Source: Scylla paramamosain
Taxonomy: Eukaryota > Arthropoda > Malacostraca > Decapoda > Portunidae
Reading direction: 5' to 3'
Length of the DNA stretch: 64,000 nucleotides
Assembly (NCBI RefSeq): GCF_035594125.1
Contig: NC_087178.1
Coordinates: 8,106,001 to 8,170,000, forward strand
This document shows positions 1 through 28,100 of this stretch, piece by piece. The position numbers were made by a program, and so were the translations under genes. How positions within the stretch are numbered: the stretch's first letter is position 1; each line of letters begins with the position of its first letter. The notes beneath the pieces were generated by a model. The model was not told where the DNA came from, ran no database searches, and was given only the letters and a program-made list of their open reading frames with translations.

Positions 1-617
1 CGCGATACTGTGACTCACAACGACACCAGCGGCACCTGTGACGGCCTTGGTGGCTGAGGGAAGGGGTGCACTGGGTGTGTTGGTGAACACGCGCCTCAAG
101 TGGTGCACAAAACACTACCTCTCACGTCCTCTCCAGAGTCGAAAGTGAGTGCCTCCGTGCGTTCACACCCAAGGAGAATGCCGTCACAGTCTGTCAAGCA
201 ATGTGACAGTAACTGAAAGGGCATGAATTTAATGTTGGTCATACCTTTCGCCCATTTAGGTAGTAATTAAATGAGGTATATTACAATCAGAAACTAAGAC
301 GATCATCTATGTTGTAGGTCATGAAGCAACACACCACTGTCTTGTAACCCAGCGTAATGTATCAAAAGGTAAATATCCTCACAGTATAATATGTGATTTA
401 TGTACTTGCTGAGGTGTATGCTCGCGTGAGAGCAACAACAGACAGCCAGACACACGCTGCTCGCTGGAGCAGCACCGCAACGCTACATAAAACATGCTCT
501 CCCAGTAATCAACGTGTCAACAAAAGAATCTATACAATAAACACAAAAACAAGTCGAAACTGTAACATCACGAGATTTACTGTGTGATAAATTCACTGTC
601 ATCCATCAAGAAGGTTA

Positions 618-718
<101 letters not shown>

Positions 719-914
719 GAATGAACGTAACCAAACATTTATGAAAAATATTATATACATTTTCCTGGTACTCAAACCTGCCATTGAGACACCTTGTTTA
801 CCTAACATAAACTCATAGTGAAGAACAAATTGGGTGAAAAACAGCTTGGTTAGCCATGGCAAGTTATGCGGGTGGCAGAGAATGAGGGAGACAAGGGTAA
901 TATCACCAGCTGGA

Positions 915-916
<2 letters not shown>

Positions 917-965
<49 letters not shown>
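917..965. repeat. (CT)n microsatellite
   Basis: A pure TC dinucleotide array of about 48 bp. Confidence 0.97.
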
Positions 966-967
<2 letters not shown>

Positions 968-1940
968 GATTCAACACAGCTGCTCTCTACGTGAACCTCG
1001 GGCAGATGTTCATCTTTAACATTCCGGCGGTGTTTCCCCACATGCCCTCACGCCTGCACCTCACGCCTGCTTTCACCGCTCAAACCAACCAAATTCCGCT
1101 GCGATGGGAAGCTTGCATAAATAACACGTAATCTTGCAACATTCAACAAGTAGCAGCTCCCTCGATCCTTCCCTTCCTCCATCCCGCCCATGTGTGTTAA
1201 AGCTCCACTTCCTGCGTGTTATTGTCTTGTCGTACTTCCTTCCTCTATACACGACACGGTGATACGCGACACAATGCGGCTTTATAGTGTCAGTAGAGTG
1301 GTCTGCTTGTGTTTGCCAGTCCATATGTGCATGTTCGAGGTCACAGTTGCTGGTGGCGAGAATAATAAACAGAGATTAGCCAGTAAACCTTCGCTGGTGG
1401 CTAGTGATCAGGAAGGTTAACTCTAAATCATCCATGTAAACTACTGTGCTTGTACAAAAATAGTAATTAAATAAATGCTTTCGACTTATATGATTAATTT
1501 TACAATACAGTGGTTGAGTGTTAAATGCAGAGACTGTTTAGTGTTGGAAGTCAAGACCGATCACGTAATGCAGTAGGCTAAGCACCTCTCGAACACGTCA
1601 GTATAGGATAGTACAGCATTACACAGCCTACCAAATTCTTAAAACGTCTCATTTAAAATTGAAAACTGTCCCTGCACTCACCACATGATTATAAATTTCC
1701 TTCTGCCTTGCCCGGCGTACTCATATTTTTCCTGGAACTAAAGCCACATTCCTACGAATACATTAGTTATTAAAATCAAGACTAGTTAAAATAAGCATGA
1801 TGGAAATTATGTGCCATATACCTCGAGTACTTTAAACAGACTATACTGAGAGTTTTCACTGGCGTTTTTTTTTATGATTATAATGATAGCTTAACAAAGA
1901 TTCTGCACCATCTGTAGAAAAGACACTGAGTGGAAATTAA

Positions 1941-2000
1941 CAACTCATCTCTGAGACGTTTGGGGAAGTCCTGATAAGAGAACAAAGCGTATCAGAACAC
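1941..2000 (-). mobile_element. Fragment of the 220-bp inverted-repeat MITE
   Basis: The segment ends in a diverged copy of the motif gagcaaagcgtttcagaa, preceded by an eroded form of the atcatctctgtggcctttg block that marks the 3' half of the family described at 52-64 kb. It is the only copy seen outside the right-hand 12 kb and is heavily decayed. Confidence 0.5.
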
Positions 2001-4635
2001 GGGCCCAGACTTAAAATGGTGTTTACGAACCTCTGATATGATGAAGCAGAGAACAGCCAGCAAAGCCCACCACTTAATAGCTGACTGGGGCGAGGAGAGC
2101 GGGAGACACCTGCGCTCACTCATCAAAGCCTCTTCCCATCACCACCACACCAGCACCACCTCCACAACCACGGTCACACACCACGAGCATTCTTGCACAC
2201 GGGCCACAAACTCACAGAAAATTTATGCGCACCAAAGTGACAGTGAGCACGATCCTTGCGGAAGAAATGCGTGTTATATCAAGACCAAGGTTTAGTTCGA
2301 CCAAAAATCAAGATCATTAGTCTAAAACCTCCGCTGCTCTCATTACTAGGAAGCTGAAGACTGAATTCTTCCATCCTCGCATCTTTATTTGTACTTATCG
2401 TATCCTTCACTTGCTAATTCACCTGAAAACTTCTTTCATTCTAAACTCATCAGCATTAATCTTTATTTCTATTTTTTTTTTCTTTTTTTTTCTTTTAGCT
2501 TCCTTGCACCCGATCCACCAAGACACAAATATTCTTCCCCTTCCACTAATATGCTGCAACTACTCTCATATTATGCCACAGTAATATAACATTGATTATA
2601 AAAACATAAAACTATATTATAAACAATCATAACTCTAACTGGTAAAGTTGTCAAACAGCACTAATTCAAGCGCCAAGTTTAAACTGCTGATGACGGCGCC
2701 TGCACTGGTGTATAAATCCTTACATTCCTTATCCCTGTCAGTACTGTTTAAGCACCAAATTTAAAAGCAATACATCTACCTTCCCAAAAGAACGCCAAGA
2801 AAATGCAGTAAAAAGTAAATAAATGCCGCGCAGCGCCACTCGAGTGCGTCGCGAGTCTAGGAGGGAAGGAAGGAGGCGGAGGTCCACCATGCGAGCGGTT
2901 CCCGCATCACAACTTAAACATTAATTTCTCGCAAAATAAAGCGAAACACAGCATATGTGCATAGAGTATTTTGACTGTCAATTATTTGAACTATCAAATC
3001 CTTGTATATACCAGACCAAACCTTATTACTAGTTCTGAAAATTTTGGTATTTTACCATCATAACTTCTTCCACACGCAGCAGCTCCTTATGATGTAGTAA
3101 GACAAATTTGTTCAAATATTAAAGCAGAAGGTGGCAAGCAGAGAAAACTACGGGATGGAAGATCATGGTGTATGCAAAGATTGTCTGGACAGCCAGGCAA
3201 GTCACATAGTAGTGATGATTTCAATGTTACTTCACAGTCCACTCCCTTCTACTTGTGTGTTATAAATTTGGCAGAGATGCTCACTTCATATTTACTGTCC
3301 TCCAATACTTCACATTACTTCCATGTTCAACACGTCTTATAGAAAAGGTTGAATCTCTAGAGGTTAGTCTTCATTATAGGCTTTATTTTATCACAGGCTT
3401 CAATGATGTTCATGGGGCATACTGGATCCACAGGGGGTTCATCACTTCAATGTTGGTCAGTGACTTGCAATTCCAGTCACTCACATCAAGTATGTGTGAA
3501 GGCGTGTTTGCCATAGTTTATACCAGTGTGAGAAATAAGATAAATGAAATGTAAAAAAGTGGTGTCCTGCAGCCTGACTGTATGAGCACAAAAGCAGGTC
3601 TTAGTGGTATTGTTCTAAAAACTACATTCCACATATTCTAAGTGCATGTTCCTGACAAATTCCTGTATTCCTGTTTATTTGTTCAGTGCCAAATTTCACC
3701 CAAAAAATTAATACTTTGGTATATTATGGGAAGTCAAGTTCCTGGTTTTGGTCACACCTTAGTGGTCAGGGAAAGAACACACTTTGCAAACTTAAATTAA
3801 TCTTAATACTCAGACATTCAGCAAACAACAGAAGCAGATACAGTGGAATGATTGCAGTTGTAGTGCAAGAGGTACAGCCGCAAACAAGCTAGCTAGGCCA
3901 CACCAACAGCACAGCAAATTGCCTCAACAAACTAAAGACATTTTCTTATCACATGATCCTGTAATAATTCATGTAACTCAAATTAATAATGTATCCACCG
4001 ATCAGTGTTGGTAATAAAAGACAATCTGGCTCCACTCCTCACCCAGCCTCATCAAACTAAAGCTTGAAGCTAATAATAAATGATGAAAAATTGTTGTACA
4101 ACTCAAAAACTTCAATATGAAGTTGAGATCTACTTAGCAGAAGGTCTGGTTATTTACAGTAAATATTAATGCTTCCTATGCTGTAAAGAACTGCTTTGCA
4201 ATCAGTTTTAACAGTAAAGTGCTCCATCTAGACTCAAAACTAAACACTATTCATTTAATAATTCATTAGAAGGGGCACAGTACATCACCTGCTCCTCAAC
4301 ACACCATCACATCATAAGTCTGTGATATGATTACCCTGTGCTGTACTATCTGGTCACAAGCTTCTTGAAATATGGAACTGTCAGTATAAAAAATAAATAA
4401 ATAAATAAAATCACCCGTTGCCTGACAACACGGACAAAACATAAAACTCACCGACCCTACTAGATTTGGTGGACCTCAAAATGGGTTTCCTTTCCAAAAA
4501 TATTTGAGTATCAGTAGTGCCTTGTTCTGGGGTGCAGCCAAGCACTGTTCCATTCATTTCGCCTCTGTGGCACCACAACTGAGATGCAAGTCATTCAAAT
4601 GAAAAAAAAATTCACATCCTTCAAGGGCTACCAAG

Positions 4636-4641
4636 TTTATT
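4636..4641 (-). terminator. Poly(A) signal of the HSP110 gene
   Basis: TTTATT on the plus strand reads AATAAA on the minus strand, 55 bp beyond the HSP110 stop codon. A TTTATT-rich A/T tract at 4388-4410 is a possible second site. Confidence 0.6.
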
Positions 4642-4695
4642 AAGGATTGGTGATGAAGCTGTTCTGACAAGAGGTGAGATTGCTAGGCTGGAGGT

Positions 4696-20863
<16,168 letters not shown>

Positions 20864-20997
20864 CTACCCCAGGAGTGGTCGCTGCAGAGTCTGGGAGAGA
20901 GGCTACGGACAGACGTGTTGCTGAGGACACTTCCCAAAGCACACTGCTCAACCTTACTCTATTCACACCTCCTCACTCGCCGCTCATGACACACTGA

Positions 20998-21012
20998 CGA
21001 AATTTCTAGAGG
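20998..21012 (-). promoter_or_regulatory. Candidate heat-shock element upstream of HSP110
   Basis: The sequence cGAAatTTCtaGAgg matches nGAAnnTTCnnGAAn at 8 of 9 core positions, 153 bp upstream of the HSP110 ATG. A TATA-like GGATAAAAGG on the minus strand lies near 21070, so the element could be just inside or just outside the transcript. Confidence 0.45.
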
Positions 21013-21385
21013 ACACGCTGCTGCACGAGGCCGGTGAGGCTCAACCACTAGCAGCCCAGGCGCACACCAACCTTTTATCCATGTATTTTTTTTTTTTTTT
21101 TTGGGGGGGGCAGGGGGGAGGATTTCTATAATTTCTAGTCATTTGAATTGTTCTCATTTCTCTATATGATCCATGGAGTGTTTATTTGTAGCTCCCCCAG
21201 GCACTGACTCACGTCAGCCAGAGACTAAAGGAAACGTCTTTTCATAATTTTTTTTTTTAATGTTTTCTTAACTTCTACATGTTTTTACATCCTACATTTT
21301 TACTATTTATCCTTATATATAATCACTAAATTGCTTAGATTGTAAAATTGACCATCCTCAATTAGGAAAAGCAGACAAGGGATTT

Positions 21386-21398
21386 TTCCAGAGATTTC
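21386..21398 (-). promoter_or_regulatory. Second candidate heat-shock element
   Basis: TTCcaGAGatTTC matches the inverted three-unit heat-shock consensus at 8 of 9 core positions, about 540 bp upstream of the HSP110 ATG. Single sites of this quality occur by chance, so it is weaker than the proximal one. Confidence 0.3.
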
Positions 21399-21520
21399 TT
21401 CGGTTTTCCACACCCTTCTAGTAATTACCGGAAGGATGTAGAAAAGCTGATAAAAGATTTGGTTTGATCTGTTCATGCCATGCCCAGAGAGAAACAGTGG
21501 CAGGTTGCGGCTTCTTCCTT

Positions 21521-21644
<124 letters not shown>

Positions 21645-21647
21645 TTA

Positions 21648-21678
<31 letters not shown>

Positions 21679-22638
21679 TTATATATACATAAATCATAAA
21701 TTCAATAAATTAGAATGCATCCATATAGTAAGAGTTATAGGGATGCGAAAGGTTTTTCCATGGATATGAGATTCTTATATGATTTCTACCTTTGATCGAT
21801 TGTTAATAGTACTCTATAATGAAAAGAATATTTGTTTGTATGCTTAGTTGTTTATAAAATTGTGCAGATCAATACTTGTACCCAGCGAGCGATGTACTCT
21901 TGCGTCTCGGTGTTAGTGGGGCATAATATAATGCTTTCCTTATCTTTTGGCATTGCTGTGGGTCTTGTATACATTATCATAGACATATTTTTACGCAAGC
22001 AGGTAATACAGGATGTTTCAAAAAGCTATGGACCACAAGTAAAATATTTGATTTATCTCTGCAACCATAAACTGTTTTTGGATACTTAAAAAAAAAATAT
22101 ATGCATAGATTCCCTCGCCCTTATAATGTTTTCTATTCCTATATCTTCTTGAGAACGGCATATGGGCCAGAACTATAGTAAAACTACTTTTTTTTTTTTG
22201 GTATTTGAGAGGGCTTCTTCCATTCGTCATTTTTTTTTCTCAGTCGATCTCCCTCATGCATGATAAAAAATAAATAAATAAAGCAAGTAATATTATTTTT
22301 CGTCTCGCTCTCTTTGCTAAAATTCGAAAACGAGTCTCATTTAGGTCTCTCTCTCTCTCTCTCTCATTTTTTTTTCGTCTTTGTATGCCCTCCCAGTTAC
22401 GTTTAAAAGTAATAATAATAAATATTGCTAAAAAGCTGCCAAAATTTCAAGTTTTCTATTTTGCCTTTCCCCTTTCCTAGTTTCTTTTTGGGCTTTTGCG
22501 TTCATTTCTTTGCGCCCTGATCTGATCTCCCTGATATATAAAATATATAAATAAAAGGAAGAAAGAACAAGAAATAATAGTGTTCACTCCTTTCCCTTTA
22601 AAGTCGCTGAAAACTTCCAAACGAGTCTTATCTTTTGG

Positions 22639-22640
<2 letters not shown>

Positions 22641-22712
<72 letters not shown>
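22641..22712. repeat. (CT)n microsatellite
   Basis: A pure CT array of about 72 bp in the HSP110/PLK4 intergenic region. Confidence 0.97.
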
Positions 22713-22714
<2 letters not shown>

Positions 22715-23197
22715 GTTTTCTTTCTGGATTTTAAAAAATTCTGTCCCTACCGATCTTCATTATACAGAAAAAAAAAAAAAAAGCAAGTCATATATATTTT
22801 CCTGTTCCCTTACCTAAAGCTTCAAAACGAGTCTTACTTTTTGGCTTTCTTCTAATTTTTTTTTCGTTTAATTTTCTCCCTTACATCTCCATGATACTCA
22901 AACAAAAATAAAGGAAATCGAGTAATAATAATTTTCATCCCAGTTTTCACCCCTTTCCCTTTAAATTAACTGAAAAATCCAAATCGAGTCTTCCCTTTTG
23001 GCTTTTCTCTTTCTCACTCTTTTACTTTCTTTTCTTTTATATATTTACTGTGCCTTAGATCTCCCCCATACATAGAAAAAATAAATAAATAAATGGAGGC
23101 AAATAATAACAGATTTTCACCACGTTCCCTTGAAATTCGCTGAAAACCCCAAAACGAGTCTTCCCTTCCCTGCCATCGACCTGTGAACTTCCTTCCC

Positions 23198-23301
23198 ATT
23201 GGCGGCGTGGCTCACTAAGGAACGCGTGACAGCCAATGGGGGCTTCGTATTTTAAGAAAACCTTATTTATCATTGGCCACTCGCACCCCGAAGCAGCCAA
23301 T
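23198..23301 (+). promoter_or_regulatory. Cluster of four CCAAT boxes in the PLK4 promoter
   Basis: ATTGG at 23198-23202 and 23272-23276 and CCAAT at 23233-23237 and 23297-23301 lie in 104 bp, spaced 25-39 bp apart and ending 120 bp before the chosen PLK4 start codon. Multiple NF-Y boxes with such spacing are typical of cell-cycle-regulated TATA-less promoters, which fits a centriole-duplication kinase. Function is inferred. Confidence 0.55.
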
Positions 23302-23421
23302 GAGAAGCCAGAACTCATTGCAGGTGGGAAATACAAAAACATAAACATGGCGAGTCAGTAAGAAGGAGGAAGGCGTCATGGTCCAGGAAATTAGTCGATA
23401 ACATGCAACAGGTGGACGAGA

Positions 23422-25132
23422 ATGAACGGCAGGAGTGTGTTTGGGTGTTCAATAAAGGTAAAGTGGCCGGTGAGGCAGGTGGGGGAGTGGAGGGAATCAC
23501 TGGGATGCTTAGGACGGGAGTGGGGAGGGGGAGACGGGAGAGGACGGAATCACTTGGATGCTTAGGAAGGGGAAAACGAAGGGTATCACTGGGATGCTAA
23601 GAAAGGGGAAGTAAAAGAATCACTGGGATACTTAGAAAGGGGAGAGGAGAGGGAACATGGGGGAGAGAATGGAATCATTGAGAGACTTAGGAAGGGGAAG
23701 GAACTCAGGAAAGAGGAAATCACTGGGAGGCTTAGGAGAGAGTAGGGAGGGTAAGAGGGAACACGGGTGAGAGGAGAATCACGGAGGGGCATAGGAGAGA
23801 ATAGGAAGGGCAAGAGGAGCAGGGGAGAGTAAGAGGGAACACGGGGGAGAGAAGAAAATCATTGAGGGACACAGGAGAGAGTAGGAAGGCCAAGAATAAC
23901 ACGGGAAGATAAGAGGAGCAGGAAAGGGTAAGAACAGGAGAGGGAACGAGGAACAGGGGAGAGTAAGAGGAACAGGGGAGGGTAAGAGAAACCGGGAAGG
24001 GTAAGAGGAACACAGAGAAGAACAAGGGGGAAAGATTAGAGGACACACAGGGGAGGGGAGAACAGAACACAACTATTATATACATAAAAATAAGAAACAC
24101 TAGGATTGAAAACTGTTACACACTTAAAGTATTATGCTATATTTGCTGGTGAGTGTGCAGTGTCCTTTAGGCTAACGTGAGCTGACCATGCCTTACAGGA
24201 TTTTGATGTTGGGGAGCAGCTGGGCAAGGGCGGCTTTGCGACGGTGTACCAGGCACGATGCCGCAACACTGGCAGGGATGTGGCCATCAAGAAGGTGCGT
24301 CTAGGGTCTGAAATTACTGACTTTTTTATTTATTTGTTTATTTATTTTATTTAAGAAGGGGAGAGACTGACCAACTGACCAAGAGCAACAAAAAAGTGTG
24401 AAAAAAGGGCCCTCTGAGAATGCCAGTTGCTACAGAGAGATCAAAAAGGCTCATCCAAAATTAGAGGGCTATGTTCTTATGGAAATAACTTTAGCATACT
24501 AATTTTAAGACTGGTTATTTATTTCTAGGCAAAAAATATGATACTTTTCAAACAATGTTCTACATAATAAACGGCTTAGCAATGAAATTAATGAAGTAAA
24601 TTAATCTATACCTAACCAAACTTAAACCTAGCTATTACATGGAATTGCTAATGTTATTTTAATATTACCTTGTTAATTTTCAGCAGGGACATAGGATAAC
24701 ACAATTTCTTTGGTTAATGTCAGGGAGATGGTGTTATCAACTTGTTTGTGTCTTTCTTCTCTGTATACAGTCATTGATGCAGTGAGAAGGGTTTGTTTAC
24801 TTGATTACAGAAATTTTCACATTATTATTACTACAGTTGTCTTGTCCTGCAGATCAACAAGAGCCAGATTACGGCTGGAGGGTTGATTAACAGGGTGCGG
24901 CAGGAAGTGACCATCCACTCCCGTCTCAGCCACCCATCCATCCTGCAGCTGTATACTTTCTTTGAAGACCAGGAGTATGTCTACCTTGTCCTGGAGGTGT
25001 GTGTCAAGGGCGAGCTGCAGAAACACCTGAAGAATCTTGGGAGAGTGTTGACTGAAGATGAAGGTGAATTGAGGCTGTGTTGTTTGTCTTGGCCTTCTGT
25101 TTTTGTTAATATTAAATGCTTTATTGGAATGT

Positions 25133-25164
<32 letters not shown>

Positions 25165-28100
25165 CTATTTGGTTTCTCATCTTGCCCATGCCTTCCCTAT
25201 ACCCAGCTCGGGAATACCTGCGACAGATAGTGGATGGCATGCTGTACCTGCACTCCAAGGCCATCATTCACCGTGACCTTACCCTCTCAAACATCCTCCT
25301 TGATGGTCAGCAGCAGGTCAAGATTGCTGACTTTGGCTTGGCTACTCAGCTGCAGCGGCCTGATGACCGACACACCACCATGTGTGGCACTCCAAACTAC
25401 ATTAGGTGGGCATCTTGGGAAGCAGGCACTTTGATCCTATTCTGTTGAGATTAAAAGGAAATACTTCTACTTTCAGTTTCTTTCCTTCTTGTATTGTAGA
25501 AGCATATGAGAGTGAGCAGTTACTTATCAGTTTACATCTTACTTCTTGTGGATATGGCAGCCCTGAGGTTCAATTTAAGCCTTTCCTTTTTTATTGTAGA
25601 AGCATATGAGACTTGATAATTACTTGGCAATTTACATCATGGTGCTTGTTGATGTGGCAGCCCTGAGGTGGTGACCCGGAGTTCCCATGGGCTGGAGTCA
25701 GATGTGTGGAGTCTAGGGTGTATGCTGTTCATCATGCTGGTGGGTCACCCTCCCTTTGATGGCAAGGGCCTGAAGGAGTCTATATTCACCAAGGTTGTCA
25801 TGGGGGAGTACAAGGTGAGCAAATCTGTAACAATCCTTCACTTAAATTTAATATGTACTATGCCTATTGTACCATCATGTCTCTCAACCTTCAGAAACTG
25901 AACTACCATTCCCCTTAAGGTCCCAAGTTATGTGTCAGCTGAGGCTCGTTCCCTCATTGCCGATTGCCTCAAGAAAAATCCCAAGGAAAGAATCAAGCTT
26001 GATTTGGTTCCAAGCCACCCATTCATGACTAGTGGAGGCAGGACAGATGCATCTCGAGTTTGTGACAGTGGAATGTACACCATGACAACAGTAGCGACCA
26101 CTCACCACACCAGAGCCCCTCTTGCTGCCATATCAGAGAGTGAGTGGTCAGAGGGGGTTGTCCAGCCCTCAGGACACCACCCAGGCAACACACACAGTGA
26201 GCCACACCTCAGGTACCCACCATCACCACCTGTCAGAATGAAGTCAAGGTATGATAGTTCTGTAAACTAATTTTACATATTTGTATGTTGCACATAACAT
26301 GATATCTCTGAGTTAATGAGGTGTTTGCTTTGTATGCTTGTTTATGTTTATATGATCCAGCTGATAGCCAGTTTCGTAGGCTATTGTGCTTGCTGAGTGT
26401 ATATTTATAGTGTTGGAAATCTGACATTACTATGGTGACCATTTGCAGCCCAAGGGATCTTCTTCCACCAAATGCTGGGGTCATTGATAGTCTCAAGAGG
26501 AAGTTCACTCCCCTTCCTTCACTGAGGCGAGGAGAGGACTTTGCCTTCCCTCCTTCTTCCCATCCTCCACCTCTAAGGAGAGAACGAGATGTGTATGAGG
26601 AGCGACACCAACAGCACCACCACCACCACCAGCCTTCAGACACCAGGCACTACTCGAGTTCTTTTGATGACAAATCATCATACAACTCCAGCAGCAGTGC
26701 ACCCAATATGGCCAGAGACAAATACATTGACCACAGAGGAGCCAGACGTGGTTATGATAGGTCTCGAAAAAAGTCCAGATCTTTAGAGAGAGATATTCTC
26801 CCAAGGGACATGAGTAGTGTTTCTGGTGGTTACTATAGTGATGCAGTTCAAGAAGGCCACTGTCAAAGCAACCATGCCTCAATGGAGTCTTCATGTGAGA
26901 AGTGCAGCACTCAGCAGAGTCAGTCTTCTAAACACATCTATGATCCTCTTTATTCTGACAGTTGTTATGGTGGAGCAGCAAGAGGATCAAGAGATTTGGT
27001 ACAAGCTGTAGATGGTTACTGGAGGGAAGACTCTGAATACAGACACAATATTATGTCTAGAGAAAACACAAGTTATGTGTCCAGGAGTCATGACTATTCT
27101 CATGAGAGACAGAATGACACGGCCAAGGAGAGGCATGGCAACTCCCGCAGAAGCAGGTCTCTGGAAAAAGTGAGGGAGAGACCCAGAGATATATGTGGAG
27201 GCAGAGTGAGAGAACCAGAGCATCCTAATGCAAGAGACAGGTCAAGGGAGATGTACAGGGACAAAACTCACCCATGCTCTCAAAGTTCACACCACAGATC
27301 TATCAGTGACTGTAGGGAGCAGCAGACATCAGCATCAGTGTGCAGCAGCAGACATAGCAGAGCAGACAATAGAGACAGGGAGGGTAATTCTGGCTGCAGT
27401 CATGTCTCCAGTAATTCCCATCCCAAAGTGACCAAGCCACAGAGCAAAACTCAGGGCTGTGGTTCATTAAGTGAGTCTCATAGCAAGATGCTGAGTGACA
27501 TTCCTTCCAAGGCAGCCAGTAGTGAACCCAGGAGCTCAAGCAGCACTCAAGGCCCCAGCAACCCTCAGCACCCATCCACCCCAAAGAAATCCCCCTCCAG
27601 CAACAGTCAAACCCTGAGGCAGCAAGTGTCTCCGCTGACCTCCAGGAGACTGAGGAAGGTGCGATACCGGAGCAACCGGTACTTTCTGAACATCCTTGAG
27701 AATGGGGAGGTGTGTCTGGAGCACCTTAGTGTGCGCCACAACCAAGAGTTGGTGGACGATGTTTGCAGAATCTCACCAGATGGTCTAAGGGTAAGCTTAC
27801 TGTTTGTATGAGTTTTGTTTATCTCTGCATGCCAGACACACATCTATCCTTAAAAATTGTTCTGTCCTTTTCACATGCCAAGTTTCACTTTAAATGAGTG
27901 AAAGATCAAGGACATGAGGCAGTACAGCAACATTGGCATTGGAAGTCAGTGTTTTAGATATTTTTGTCTTCCTTCAGATTGTTATTTACCGGCCCAATGG
28001 TGGCTTGGGTGCAGCACCAGGAGAGTCCCCAGTGCCGCTGCCAGAGGAGGGAGCAGATCTCATATACTCATATGAAAACCTGCCCTCTAAGTACTGGACT

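Noticed and set aside
23586..24100. Pro/Ser/Phe-rich minus-strand frames at 23.6-24.1 kb
   Set aside because: They are the complement of the purine minisatellite in PLK4 intron 1 and show no domain.
24883..25230. Reading PLK4 exon 3 straight into the CA repeat
   Set aside because: The donor at 25064 and acceptor at 25206 restore the kinase sequence. The Thr/His run is intronic.
26233..26894. Minus-strand frames opposite PLK4 exon 7
   Set aside because: They are antisense shadows. The plus strand joins in frame to kinase and polo-box exons.
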